A stretch of DNA of 64,000 bases from Lytechinus variegatus (Eukaryota > Echinodermata > Echinoidea > Temnopleuroida > Toxopneustidae): assembly GCF_018143015.1 (NCBI RefSeq), contig NC_054740.1, positions 70,333,356-70,397,355 on the forward strand, read 5' to 3'. Positions 27,701-43,133 of the stretch are shown one piece after another. Made by a program: the position numbers and the translations under genes. How positions within the stretch are numbered: the stretch's first letter is position 1; each line of letters opens with the position of its first letter. The notes beneath the pieces are model-generated. The model was not told the origin of the DNA, ran no database searches, and saw only the letters and a list, made by a program, of their open reading frames with translations.

Positions 27701-30700
27701 AATGATAATAACAATAACAAGTATGATAAAAGTATGAATAATAATTACAATAATGATAATAACGTGTTGTTTTTTTTATGTACAGTGTAAAGCGCTCGTG
27801 GACACATCCACACTCGATGTATTCAAAGGGGATATTCTGGCCAAAAAGATGGATATATTAGATAAAAAAGAGCCCCCAAAACGTCAATTCAAATAAATTG
27901 AGAAAGTAAATATTCCATCTTTATCAGATCTGAATTCACTGTTAACACCCATTCTTGTATCTCCAAAAGCATTGATTCAACCATGCATCCTGTTCCTTCC
28001 CTCCAGTATGAGGTATCCACTTACGTAGCTTATAGCTGGGATATTCCGAATCCACTGCTGGTGATAAGGATACCACGGCACCGGCGGCTGCTGTGACCAA
28101 GAACTCGAACCTTGATGGTCGGGAAGAATCAAGCGGACCGACTTCATAACGAGGTGATTCATTGTCGAGACCGGAAGTGGTAAAAGTTACCTTATCACCT
28201 GACATAAAGAATAATGAATAGGCCCTATAGAAGGCTTCGATAATGACATCTTAAATAAATGTAATAATATGACCAGAATTGTGTACACCAATCGATCTCG
28301 TACTGGGTGTAGTTTGCCGATTATTCCTATAAAGTAAATATATCAATCAAGAGATGCTTATATACTTCGTGATGTAAAAGACTTTGTCAAAGCGTTTATT
28401 AACGATGACTGAAAAAATAAACCCACATAGATCACTTGGTAAGTTACTTACTTGGTTCTTCTTCCAGCGCAGAGGGCGCTGCCAAAGCTGCAGCAGATTG
28501 ATTGGACCCATTCTCAGTGGGACCCGGCTGTGGAACTACTGGAGAGGTGGGTTGTTTCACTGCCTTGGTTGTAGTGGTAGCTTCTGCAAAACACAAAATT
28601 TGGATGAAATAGATGTCTTGAGACAATGTGACAATTTATTCAAAACACTATTATACCATTACTACCTGCAGTTTCAGTGACTTCTTTATCTAAAAATCAG
28701 ACAACTATCAGTGCACTTTGATTCTATGTTTAGTGATGATTACACTTCGACCAATTGAAGTGAAAGAGGCCAATGTACCAACATACATTCTGAATTCAGT
28801 GAATACGTCATTAAATACCTGGTTTTGAGATGATTTGTTTCGACGAGGTCCAAACGCCAGAACACTTTGTCGTCCTGAATCCAGCATACATAACATGGAT
28901 CGGTTCCGGATCTTCAAAGACCACGAGCGCGGATCCATCTGACCGAAGGCTGCCAGCAAGACTAGCTTTCCCTATTCTCGCCGACAACGTCCCATCCTTA
29001 AAGATGATATTGATGTAGAAAAAGGCGGGAAACAGAGAGCTGAGAATATCCGGGGTCTGGATGACGTGAAGCTGTTTACACTCTGACGAGACGCACTTAG
29101 TGATGATCATCATTTGATTGTTGTCAGTACCGATTGCTATGATTTAACAATGACAAGAGAGTAGGGATTTTGGCAAATAGTAAGGTGTTGGATTCGACTC
29201 CGAGTTTGATATCACACCCGATTCCGAAAGTGTACACGATTAACTAAAAATAACATTTATCAATTTCTACTTACACAATTTCTAAGAGAGCTTAGAAAAA
29301 GATACAATTTTTATCAAACCCAAACAAGGAAATAAAAGACACATTTACTCTTATAATATCGTGAATAAATGAAACTATATATTGTATCAGTTAACATACT
29401 TCCAATAGAAACACTATAATGTTCATGATAATTCACTTCGAAAACGCAATCAAAGGATTTACATTGCGTTTTAGAGACTTGAATATTTTACCAATAGTTT
29501 CATACCAAGTGTATAATTATCTGAGATAGCTGTTGTAGCTTTAAAAACGATTTCGGCCTGGCAAGCAGACTGAATGGAGAAATCGATCCTCGCTTCATCT
29601 GCGGCTGCAAATGGTCCCAGTTGGTAAACATAGTGTTGACTTTGTTGAGTAACAAACTTCGATGTCGCAGCTGTGGACGAAAGTAGCATCAGCATGACTA
29701 AGCGACAGGATTTCTCAATTTAATATTATATATGTATATTAGGGAAGTAAAAAATCTTCAATTAGCAGGGAACGTGATCCCATCAGGGTCATCTTATGGT
29801 TCCCGCTTCAGGGACTTCACCTGTGTTTTAACGCAAGGTATTGGCAGTATATTTAAGAAATCATTATATGCGAACTACCAATTTACTTTGGATATTCAGC
29901 AGCATATCAGCCATCTCAAAACTGACTCCGTACCTAGTCCAACTACTCCAAACAAATTGAAAGCATACTGAATGACTGACTCCCTTTCGAGTAGTTTCTG
30001 ACCAGGGAGGTTTTCCCCTTTAGACTTGTTTTTGCTCCTTTTTTGCTGTATTCAATTCATGCGACAGACTTGGTGAGAACCGTACCGACTTCAATTTCCT
30101 AAGTAACAAAGCTCAATGAATAGTATATAAGTCTATATCCACATACCAGTCAACATAAAAATAAATCTGATATTCATTTCTGTGTTGCCTTGCGAAATCT
30201 CACGAGATATCCTCCTGTAGATTAGGTAGTCACAATAATCGTGTTATCAAATATGGATGGTATTATTTAAACTGTTACCTAGAGCATTCTAGAGATTTAA
30301 ATTTATTTTGAAATAGTTTGTGTTAATACCATGTTTGCCTACTACTTACAATCGTATCGGATGAATTGGTTGATAACCCAGTAACCGGCGGAGTTTGGTG
30401 TACGGAATCCCATGATAGCCACCTGCAATGGGTCTGGGATGGTATACATCAGTAACCTCCTGTCCATTAAGTCGATACCACCAAGCTTTCCTAAACTGAT
30501 GAAAAGGGCGCCACCATCGACCGAACTGAGCTCTAAGAAAAACGCCGTCAGCTGTCTCAGTTTCAACACCCCGTATTCCAGAGCTGTTTCCAGAAGGGTA
30601 CAGTTCATTGCCTCGCACCGATAAAGGCTTAGTTTAGTGTTACCATCAGCGCCAATACCTTTGGAATAATGTGTTTTAAAAGTTTACTATAAATGGAATT

Positions 30701-33700
30701 TAATAAGTGGATGACCAAGTGTTATTATTTGACTATTACATGCGTCATAAATGATTTCAGTGAATTTCGAATGTCGTTTCAAGTTAAATGCTGTACTCAC
30801 GTATTTCATATCGATCATGTTGATCCGTGCGATCCGCAGAAAGTGAGAGAATGACCTGGGAAGGTGATATAACACCAAACTCAAAGCGTGACACGCCCTT
30901 CGGTTTTTCGGCATTCGTTACTGTCTTCTCGTGATGAAGCAGGGGATAATACTGAAAATCACCACCTGTCTCCGTCTGGAAATTGGTCAGATCCTCTGTA
31001 AGTGATATGGGAATTTATTTTATTCTACTTTATTTTTTTTATTTTGGGGCAGCAAGTATACAATCATGACTTGACGGTAAAGAAGTAGGTAGGGGATGTT
31101 ATCAGGCATTTGTTCTAGATTGATTGTACAGTAATGTACCAACAGATTTAATGTCCTAACGTACATTTTGTATTTATTATGCATGCGAACAATTTAAAAA
31201 TGATGATGAGGGTGACCGACAACTATAACGATTGCTCACAGCTTATATGGTGCTATTTACGACATCTAAAGGCACAGATCTTTTGAAAAAAGGGTAGCAT
31301 TCGAATATATCCAGGGGATGCGAAACTTCGGTCGGACCCGTTTCCCCACATACAAATAAATGAGTCAACAAAGTTCAGATTACAGACATCATAGTAACTT
31401 CGTCACAAGAACAACTACCTATGGTCTGAGGGTCAGTGGCCGATCAGAAACAATGGGTCAATGGAAGTAACCATGATGGGATAATTCTGTGATCCTTCGA
31501 TTAAATAGGGTTCAAATTTGTCTGGTTGAAGAAGAGAAGATGGGAGAAGTTCCATAGATGACGTAGAAAAGGATAATATACCTGGTAGTAGAAGCTTGTG
31601 GTGAATGGTCCAATCGCCTAACACGCCGTATGTTCGGATTCCCACATACTCAATCTTGAGTGGTTCCGAATCTTCATAAGATAGCAACGTAATGGTTTCA
31701 GCATCCAACACGTCTCCTTTCCCTAGACGGATCTAATAAAACAAAAGTTTCGACGTCATGAAATTGCAATTGTTCTCATCTGAACTTCGTTCCATGCCAT
31801 AAACCTCACCTTAAACTTCTAAGGTCTGTATTCTAAAGGTTAATTTCAACTTATACCATGGTCTACCTCAGTGTTAAATTTTGGGAAGCCGGAAATGTCG
31901 CTTTTTTTATCATATTGTATCTTTCAATGTCTTTCGTGTGGTGAATAACATACTTTTAGTTATTATTCCCTGAATTTTATGAATGATTTGGATGACAATG
32001 AGCTGATTATTGAACTCTTAATGTTGGAGATTTGTGTGTCAATGTACTATCCATAGTTTATATTAAATTATAACGATCCTCTTTTTGTGCTAGGGTGTCT
32101 GCATAGAAACACAGAAAATATTTTATGTAAAAAGACAAACGTCTGGTTACCACTGATGTACATGTTAAAAATCCAAGATGAGCAAAGGTTATCTTCATAA
32201 GATATGGACATAGTGATACAAATAGAAATATTTAGCGTTGTCAATTCTAATAAATTCTAATAAAATGGTCAATACATTAACCCCCCCCCCAAGAACATAT
32301 TCGTTTTCAAATGTTTATTTGATTAACAGTCATGTGTGGTCTCCAATAATAAAAGGAAATCATCTTTAGTAGATAGTAATAAACACGGTTTCCTTCTGTT
32401 AAACGTACGACTACTGTCCCTCGGGAATGTAACGGTGAATATGGACATAACGAATCACCTTTCATTTTGTTAATTCAGAAAGAATTCTCGTCGTCAGTTT
32501 GCATAATTATGATATATATAGCTTTCGTGTCAAGACACGTTGGACTCATCTACTGAAGATAGTAACCTGGAGTTTCCTTTGATTCCTTTTCTTTTTTTAT
32601 TAGAGCCGTAAAGGATAACAGAAATTCAAGGTACGATTTCATTTTTTTTTGGAATTGATATAGGTGTATATCTATCGATTCCAATAATTAATTTTATATC
32701 AAGTATCATGCCTTATATGGAAACAAAATTATCTTCATAAGATGTAAACATACCATTTTTTTTAGAGGTCGATCTCACCAGTGAAAAGTAAATCTCTAAA
32801 ACCACTTTATAAACCTCTTGGTTCACAATACATTTGATTTATAGGACAATGCCTAAATCTATATTGATATTTTATGGTAACGGGTAGGTAAAAAAATACC
32901 TTCAATGAGCCATCGATGGCAGGAATTACTTCGATGAAAAAGAGCGTTTTCTTGATAGATTTCAGAACATACGGGGTGTCTTCGCTCAATACAGTATAAC
33001 AGACAGATTCAAGGCATCTCTTCAATTCCGTTTTCAAATTGTCTCCGGTACCAATTACTGCCGAAATAAAAGCGGTTCACACACTTAAAGAATAATATTG
33101 CAAGGTACAAGATTTTAAATCATCGCAAGATAATAAAACAAATAAGCTAACGTTGATATAATGAAGATTATTCCGCTGACTATAGTAAAGGTCAGAATGT
33201 ATGTAAAGGATCAATTCACCTTCGAGAAAACTACACAGCCCTTTGAAGATTACAGCAGATGAATTTCAGTTCGTATAAACCGATATCCCTTCCCCAGATG
33301 AAAAGTCTGTCTTAATTATTTCTTATTTCTTTGAGGACACGTGCATTGTGTAATGAAACTCGGTAATTATTATTTTTTAATATTACTAAACATCTCAGAG
33401 CTAATAACTATAACACACTGACATCTCTCAATTGTGCACTGGTATAGAATTTATCTGATTCTACAGCTAGCAATTTTGTTAGTCGTAGTATTATTGACAA
33501 AGTTCGCATTGTCGGCTTTTTTTAAATATCAAATAATTTATATAGAAAAACAACCTGATGCGCAATTTTTAACAGTATATATCTATAAAATTGTATACTG
33601 AAAGAAATAAGTAGTGAATGATGTATGGCGGGCTCGTAAACCTGTTGCAGAGGTGTTAAGTGTTTCACTGACTGAAAATTTGATAATATGCTGCTTATTC

Positions 33701-36700
33701 CAAATACTAACGTATTTCATAGTAGTCCGTATCAGATCCATTATGCGAGATGAGAGCCACTGCGACATTCTTATCAGCCTTGACTGCAAACTGGCCTCGA
33801 CTCCCAGTCGTAAGATCTAGAGGTCCAAGCTTGTTCACATAGCCTGCAGTTCCGTCTGTCGTTACATTCAACACATTGCCTGCAACGATATATGAACAGA
33901 ACCGAACCTTATATGGAATCTTCTGATTTCAATTGAATTTCTTATTCGGTCTTCACACCAATGTCGCTAAATGTTCAAGGCAAACAACGTTAATCATGTT
34001 TCTAATCATATCAATAATCACAGGCCAACTTATTCTGGTAAACCTTATGGATTTCCTTATAAATATGTGAAAGCAATCACCTGACATTTCTATAGGTTTG
34101 TCGTAGTTCGGTGGCTGAACAGCAGGAACTGCACCTTCGCCACCACCTGCATTGATGCCTGTCTCTACAGCTTGACCACCGCCGGAAGAACCGTTTACCA
34201 ACGTCGCATTGCCTTCTGGAGGAGGTGTATGAGTGATCACCGGGTCTCCGGGTTTGTCAGTGATCAGAACTCGGTCATCATGGCCTTATCAAAGAAATGC
34301 ATGCAAGAAAATACAATGATTTTGATATTGTAAAGATTCTAGTTCCCATGAATTATATTATCACATCCGCACCTAGGTCCCTATAGCTAGAAATTAATAC
34401 CATACACACTTTTGGCCTTTGTACTTCAAGAAATGGCACATACATGTAGACCCTACAGAGATTAGTGTATGATAAAGACGAAATGCCCGAGAACTGTCTA
34501 TTTATATGCACTTCGCGAAATAATAATATAAACAGGGCCCGCGGGGAGAATAGTTTAGGAACAGGAGTGGCTGGCTACCCTGGGTAAACTATGACGTCAC
34601 TATTATTTTTATTATCATTATTATTTATTATCATTATCATTATTATAACTATAACAAAAGAAGAGGATAAAATGGACCATAATATTCATATGGGCATAGC
34701 AGTAAAACATGTTTACTTTCAAACAAGTTGATTTATTTATAGGCCCAACATATTTTTTACATGTCGTAGGACTGTAAAATGTCGGACACTTACCATCTTC
34801 TCCAATATACTTAAGACCAAAGAACGTCCACAGGTCTATGCCGGTGGTGACCCGCTGAAGACCGATGTACTTCAGACTCCCAACGTCGACTTGAGACAGA
34901 TGGAGCAGGGGTGTGTCCTCCCCGCTAATTCCAATACAGAGTGTGGAATCGACCAACTTGGCAAATAGGTAGGCACGGTCACCGAGACTGAGGCGGTTTC
35001 CCGAGTAAGAAGCGATGGCCACACCGTTGTAAGAAACATCTACACGACTGGTGCCCATACTGTCACTGTTCATGAAAGCTTTTAGTAATCCAAAATATTA
35101 AATGATATCAAATGAGATTTTTCCTAGGCACTGCTATCATGGCAAGACATCATAAATCACTTCTGTAATCAGTTTTTCCATCATCTCTCATTATGCTGAC
35201 TTAGTGCTACAGTATATAATGAAAGGAAAATAATATTCCACACACATGTGTTTGACTTTGCTGATGGAAAGCAGTCAGGGGTATCAACTTGATCAGTTTC
35301 TGATCATGTTTTAAATGTGAAGCTAATATCTGTTCCAAACCAAGATTTCACAAGCATACGGAGATACACCCCCTCATACACGAATGGGAACGAACATTAC
35401 TGGAAATGATTGTAGGATGCAATGCCAACTTTGTATGAACCAAAGATTTCTGACACAAAGGTATTTTTTGTTTATCTCGATAACCTGAGGGCGAAAAAGT
35501 TACACAAATCTCAGCCGACTCAGATGTAAATATCCATTGATTTGATGAATGTCAATTAGAATTTCTTACATAATTGGTATCCTACTCCTTGCTGATATCT
35601 TGGTTCCGATGTGAAAAACATGAAGGCTGCGTCTGTTACGAGTGCTGAAAACAGAAACGTGAAGTCCCCAGGGGGTATCTGGAGATCATAGACGGGTTCA
35701 TCCAATGCCTGAAGATATATCGACACTTCACCTGTTGAAACCAAAGGAAATCAAGGTGGCTCAGTGGTAGAGCGCCCGTCTCTTTAATGTGAGGTTGGGC
35801 TTCGATCCCCGGTCGAGTCAAACTAAAGAACTTAAAAGATTGGACCTTCTACTTTCTAGCCGGGCGCTCGACGTAATAAAAATAGAAAAGGGTAATAATA
35901 ATTATGTTATAGAAGATCTGCTGGGAGGACAGTTCCTAAGGGCTGAAGTAGCTACCCTAGGTACATAATAATTATCATATTATCAAAATGGAGTTCTCCA
36001 AGTACTTTAGTAATTACAGAGTAGTGATAGAAGAAAATATAAGTCATGTATGATTTAGTTTTAGTAAAAGAGATTACCCCTATTATTCTTGAATGTAAAA
36101 ACTTTGACAGACTGTTTCATCTGCATTTGTCTTTTTATCCGTGCTTTTTTATACAACCTTCTTGTAAGCTCTGGCTTTGTCTCTGGCTTTGTCATGAGAC
36201 AGTGATTGCATCCCCGGGTTGCATTCTTTTCCCACCGAACACAAATACGATATATAGTTTTAAAATATCATTTCATTTAATGTACATGTTTATATTTGAT
36301 CTGTAATAGGTAAAATTCATAAATACATACACACACGGGGCGATCAGTTCACTGTGCTACTCATATTGACCTTAAGCTGTGTGTCTGTGACCAACATAAA
36401 TAGATAACGAAATCTGACTTATTTAGAGATAGGCAATAATAGTTCACTTATTTTACAAATATAGTTTTTTGTGTCATCATTATCATCAATCCCAAAACTC
36501 GAATGTTGAAGTTAGTATACCATACCTCTGGCCGCCGGACTAACATTGAAGAAGCGCCATTTTGTAATATCACCGTTAAGATTTCCAAAGTTGATAAATC
36601 GTGGAAATGGTTCACTCAAACCTTGAACCTAAGATGGAAAAATAAATTCCTCTAAACGTATTTATCCTTTAGTGTAGAAATTCTGAGTAATGCAAATGTA

Positions 36701-39700
36701 TATTGTGATTATTTGGAAATGGATTGATGTTTCGAACTATCATGACTTTTACTTTTATCATTCATCTGTCAACATAATATTTTTAATAAGTAATTCGTTT
36801 CTCAAAATAGATCCAGGGGATTGGCATCCGTATACCTCATAAAAGAATCCAGACGTTTTTTTGCAAATATCAAAGCAACATATTTGACGAGGATAAAAAA
36901 AATCATAAATATCATATCATATCATGCTTCAGAAAGAAAAAAACACGGAAGTTGTTCTTATAAATTGAGTGTTTGTCACAATTAGATTAGACTAAGTAAA
37001 TGGATACATATTAGCAAGGACTGGTAATCTGGCAGACGTCTAAAGTTTCTTTGTAAATGAAATAGACCGCATCGTCTATGCCAAATGCCTTCTTGATTAA
37101 TTATCAGGAGAAGTACGTGTTATTTTAACTTTATACATTTGAATATATGATTAAAAAATAGTAATGGGCATATAAAGGTAAGATAAATTTATCTTACGAA
37201 CTAAAAAATAATATTTTTTTGTGTATTACTACATCTGATAGCGTGGGTGTGTGTGAGTAAATGTGTGGGAAGTGTGTGTGTGTAAAGGAGACCAATGGGA
37301 ACGTGTGATAGTATCGGTGTGTGTATGTAAGTGACGCTATGAGCTTGAAATATGCGTGTTGGGGGAAAGGTCGAAAGCTCCCTCTGTCAGTTCAACCTTT
37401 CCCTCAGCTCTCAAACGTATTTCGTTTCTTGAATCGCTTGGCCAGTTCCAAAATTATTGTAATATCTTAGTCTTACCTGAAGGATAGGATCTTCTCCTAT
37501 TTTTCCCGCCACCATGGTTGAATCTTCTCGTCTTACATACATCTTCGTAAATTCATCCTTTGAGAGGAGACTACCTTCGTATTTATCGAACACTTGATCA
37601 TCGTATTGCACAACAGAAGATGTCTGCACATCGGTAATTCTGTCAAAAACTGCCAGTAGAATATACAAATTAATGATACGGTTATTTGCACTCACAGTCT
37701 ATAGTAATTCAAACTATATCCATGTCTTTTAAAGAAAGAATTTGGAAATTTGGATACTTATGATTTACGCCAGGAAGGAAAATTATGCATTGCAGTTCTA
37801 CAAAAGTTATATTTTCATGTTCCTTTCAGTGTTTTACTTCATGATCAATTTACATTATGGATTATAAGAAAACAATTATTCACCTTCAAACGGACAGCTG
37901 TCCACTTTCCTAAATTCAAGAGGCATTAAGATCATTTTCAATTTAGGCTGACTATCCGGTTTGTTGACAGTGATGAAAATGAAATGAATATGTTTTATTT
38001 CTTGCATTGAGATATTTAATTCTTTGGCAGATTTGTAGGTCCATGGTTTTAGTAAGCACAAACAGAATCATTAATTTTTAACCCTGACAAATTCAAACAA
38101 AATAGTCTCACCGAACATGTAGCTCTTCTGATCTAATGGTAGAGGTGAAAGTGAAACAAACGCATCTCCCCCTGACTGAACCTCGAAATCAAATTCAAAC
38201 TTATCGAATGGCAACGGTGCAAATGGATAGATAGATTGTTGTGATCCCGATGTATGATAAGAGTAGATATGGGTATCCGTAGGAATGGGTTCCACACCAA
38301 CTATGAAAATGAAGAAAATTGGATAAAGTTCATATTCCGACGACCGTAGCAGGATTGCAAGACCAGGCCAAATCGCAACGTTAGGATGTCGGTCACATTG
38401 ATTAATACTACCCAGGCCAAGTAAAAGGGACACGTCCGCCTCTCTTAATATCTAGAGACAGGCACTTAAAATGAAAAAAAAATCTATTGAAAAATTTTAT
38501 TTGCAAAAATAATGGTGACAAAGATGAATATTGTTACCGGTGCTTTTAACTTGTACATCATAGAATGTCCACCGTCCTCTTTCGCCATGCTCCGTTTGAA
38601 ATCGGATATATTGTACAGAATCGTATGGTACTTCTTCCACGAGGAGAATAGGAGGGCTACCTTCATTGCCAACTGATAGCGTTTGTTGAGTATATCTGGT
38701 ATATAAAAGTGGAATAATGCATCAAGAATACATCTATGAAACATGAAGAATTGAATACATGATATTTGCCAAGTGTGAATGCCTACGCGCACTGTCATCC
38801 TGTTGCCCACTTATAACATGCGTTGGGTGTATCTGGTGGATGTTTCATAAAGTCATTCGCAAGTTAAGAGTAACTGGGAGAACGACAGGTGAACCTTTCT
38901 TACGCGCTAAATAATTACCGATGAACATTTAATGGTGAATAATTTACCACAAGAAACGATCATCAGTCGTTCTTGAAATTGCTCTTTACTTACGAACAGC
39001 TTTTTGAAACGGCCCCGGCTAAATGAAAGTGCAATAATGCATCGAGAATCTTCCAAGTATGAGTACTCTGCCGGTATATTTGCTAAGTACGCAAAGCCAT
39101 CATGTTGATTTTAATTCCATTTTGTTGATCACTGTTCTTATATTTATTCGATATGGGTCTCATTAAAGGCCACTTTTGAAAAAAAAAACCTTAGATAGAT
39201 AGATATATGAACATGAAACCAACTCAACTATTCTTATGAAATAAAACCTATAAAATAGACTAATCACCTCGTGTCCGATGAATTAGATACCCCTTTTCTT
39301 TAGATTTGAAACCCGTCACAGACACGAGCCTGATATTGAAATCTCCTTGAAATGTATTATTTTGGTAAATACGGTGTGAAATCTATAACCTACATTGTGC
39401 GATCAATTATTTAGTGGCTATTATAAACTAATTGAGGGATTATTATTTTATTATTACCTGATATAGAATGGTCTATTGGTAGACTCGCTCAGAAGATCCT
39501 CCTCTATGCTCTGAAGAACCTCACCATTCAAAGAGATATAGGAGGTCTGAACTTCCCCGGAGTCATGGCCGTCGTCAAAAACTAATACAGAGAGATAATG
39601 AGTTGGGTTGAAATGTGTTGTATTTATTAAATGATATTCACATCAATAATCTATTCTTTTCAGGAAGACAAATCTAAAGACCGATGTTAAGAAAGCCTCT

Positions 39701-42700
39701 TTATTCAGGTAATATGATCTAGCATGGAAAGTAAAAATAAGTTCTTGAACAAAGGGGTCTCGAATTCTAGTTAAGTGTTCGAACGTCCATTATCAGAGCA
39801 ATATACAATGACTGCCCCTACCTCAATATTCTTCCCCTCAGAGCCCCCTTTCTTACCAATATTATAACCATCAGTCGATCCCATTGGTGAATCAGTGAGG
39901 ATAATCCTGGCTCGCCCTTCTGCCTTCAGTTTAAACTGAAGCTCGTACTCTCCCACTGTATACCCGTGGATGGCCAACAAGGATGCGCTCACTCCGTCAG
40001 TGTAAAACACTTGTACGTCTAATATAGGTGAAGAACACACAACGTTCATTTTTAGAGGGTAATATGGCATTGTAGAATGTCGGCCCGCCATTCAGCCTTG
40101 TCATGCTTGTGGTGGAGGCGGACTTGAGTTATACAATTATTCCATTTGGGTTTTTTCCCACCTTCAACCAAAGCATTTTATTCACGTCGGTACTATCGAC
40201 CGAGGGTAACAAGACTAGTTAGGTGACCCTACTAGCAAAGGCGGGATTCCAGGGGGGGGGGGTAGTGCCCCTTGCCCCAACAATTACATCAGTTCTGCCT
40301 ATTGACGTCTTCGCTTCTGTATAAGGGGTGATTTTGTGAGATTCTGTACAGGAAAAGGGTCATCTCGATGAGTACAAGGAACGATGTGTATGAAATAAAA
40401 TATAACATTAGCTGAAAACATCCCTGTATAGTGTTTTTGTGTAGACATTGACTTATTGTTCAGACATGTATTATATGTAAATAGCTTTTGTTGTTCTGCT
40501 CTGAAGCGCCTTGAGCATCTCATCAAGATGGAAAGTGCGCTGTAAAAAATCTCATGTATTATTATTATTAAATATTTTTGCCCATCCTTGTCAGTCTAAA
40601 TTTCCTACTGAGAGGTGCACTAGTATAGTGCAAACACTCCGGTCGCTCTATAGTACATAACAACTATTTTAATGTATAAAGTCGAATGGCTGGCAATAAG
40701 ATTATGAATGATAAATACAATGATTAAAAAAAAACGTGACATGTATGTCTATGATCATCATCATTATCATCATCACTATATTTACTGATGATTTTGTTCA
40801 ACGAGTTCATCAGACCTCCAAGGCTGATAAAAAGGATTGGACTTCTAACCCCAAAGACAAGGCCAAATCCAATGCCACATAATTGTCATCGAGGTCAATG
40901 CCAAGATAGAGAATCACTGCAGATGATGTTCCGTTAAAAAAAATAGTCAGAATTTTTTTTTACAGTTATTATCGATATCTTCTGAAATGATCCCCTGGTC
41001 TCGTTTGACATCATACCCGAGGCCTATAGGACTAGACGTCAAAGGCAAGAGATAGGGACGAGGGCAATCTTGAATATCTCACCTCTATAACAAAGACAGT
41101 CTTCTACGTTTGCCAGGGACTTTGCATATCCTGTAGAATAAAAGTATGAAATTATATTCCTTAGCAGAAAACAGTGATTGCGTAAATATTGATAAGGGAC
41201 AAGACAAGTCAGAAGTGAGTTAGATTTATAGCTCGAAATAAAAAGTAGGGGTATAGATAAATCAGATAAATCGATCTCTCTTTCATACTAATTTTCCTTC
41301 TTTCCTATTTTCCCCTCTCTTTTTTTTTCTCGTCGTTTTTCATCACCTGTCTCAATTGAACTGTTTACTTCTCGCTTCATTGTGTCTAATGTATGATTTG
41401 TATTGATACTTCCTTTTACAGAATAAAGAAATTGAAGCAATTGAGTGAAGGAATGGGACATACAGACAGACATACAGATATAAACAGAAAAGCTCAGACT
41501 GATATAATAACCACATAGACGCATAAAGAGATTGCAACACAGATTTAAACCGACAGAGATCAACAAATAGAGACATAAAGACAGGAGGAGACATACAAAG
41601 ACCAAAAAAGAGATAAAATGACAGAGACCTGCGGAAAATGAAAGACAGAGAGAGAGAATGAGAGAGACCAGGGGCCTGTTGCATAAAACTTTGTACCTGA
41701 GAAAACGCTGGTAAAAACTGAAAACTAAGGTTAGTCTGATTTCTGCCATTGACTTTAACACAGGGCAAAAACTCCGGTAAAAACAACCTGAGTTTTCTCA
41801 GGTAAAAAGTTTTATGGAACGGGCCCCAGTAGCTAGAAAGGCGCAGTTAACAAAGACAGAAGGAAGCCAAGAGGGACCATCGGAGAGTACTGTGAGAGGC
41901 TAACAGATAGAAATACAAATACAAAACAAGCGATAAAGACATACGATTAAAAGACAGTGGGAGATCAACGATCAGAGACAAACAGAATAGACCAATAATA
42001 GAGTGATGTAAAAGAACAGCGGGAGTGAACAACATAGAGGCATATATAGACAAATGACAACAAAGGGAGACCAAGATATGTTATAGACCTACAAAAAGGA
42101 CAATGATGATACCATCAGATAGAGACATATAGACCACCGAGAACAACAGACAGATACCTCTTGTACATAAATATGGAAAAGAGAGAGATGACAACGATAC
42201 CGATATACAGACGAAGAAAAACATACAGAAGGAAATCAACACATAAAATATTTAGAATCGTAGTTACCAATGACATCCGGAACCATATCAGGAAAATACC
42301 AATCAGCGGAATCGGAGACGAAGGAAGAAAAGCCCAGGTGCCGAATAAGAGACGCATTTACTCCTGGTAGCTCCAGGAAAGGCTCCCGGTACCTCTCACC
42401 AACTTGAAGGGTTTCATCCTCCACCCTAACATAGAAGTTTGCCGGATCTTCACTTTCTATCGATTGGCGGGGCGAGTAGGTGGTCGAGGCCACTGGATGC
42501 TCGTTGATGCGGATTTCGGCCGAGAGGTCGTATTCATTTTCCGCATGAACAAAGACTTCGTAATTCAATGTGCAGTTAATAAAACATTATATCAATAGAA
42601 ATGGTAAAATGCAATACAATGCAATTCTAGCAAATGTATTCGTATCTGCATCATCAATTCCTCCAAATTCAAGATAATAGGACCTAAAACCCATATACAC

Positions 42701-43102
42701 ATTGATATTTTAAGAATATAAATCTATTTATATATCTGAGAATTATTTAAGTGTCTGAAGCAAAATAAATCATTCTAAATGTATACGCCTTTTTTTCAGA
42801 ATTTTGTTTAAAAGTATCATCTATCATGCAGAGGACGATGGATGCGTGGACAACGCTGACCTTTCAGAGATGCTTAATTATTGTTTTTGTGGCCAAGACA
42901 TGGAATGGTATATATGTATATATATGAATATATATAAAACAAACAAGTAGAAATTAGTGTAACTTCATCCACTACACATCTGTTCCGTAGGAACAGCAAG
43001 AACGGTGCTCCCACTTTTCAGGTACAAAGTGAAGTGATTTAGTGTATGTTAAACAAGCACATTTACGGGAAGTTCATGAAAGACTGTGATGTGATATGTA
43101 TG

Positions 43103-43133
<31 letters not shown>

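Noticed and set aside
41288-42360. Several overlapping minus-strand frames rich in Leu/Ser/Phe
   Set aside because: They come from a purine-rich low-complexity tract and a MITE; no domain, no splice logic with gene B apart from the real exon at 42555-42268.
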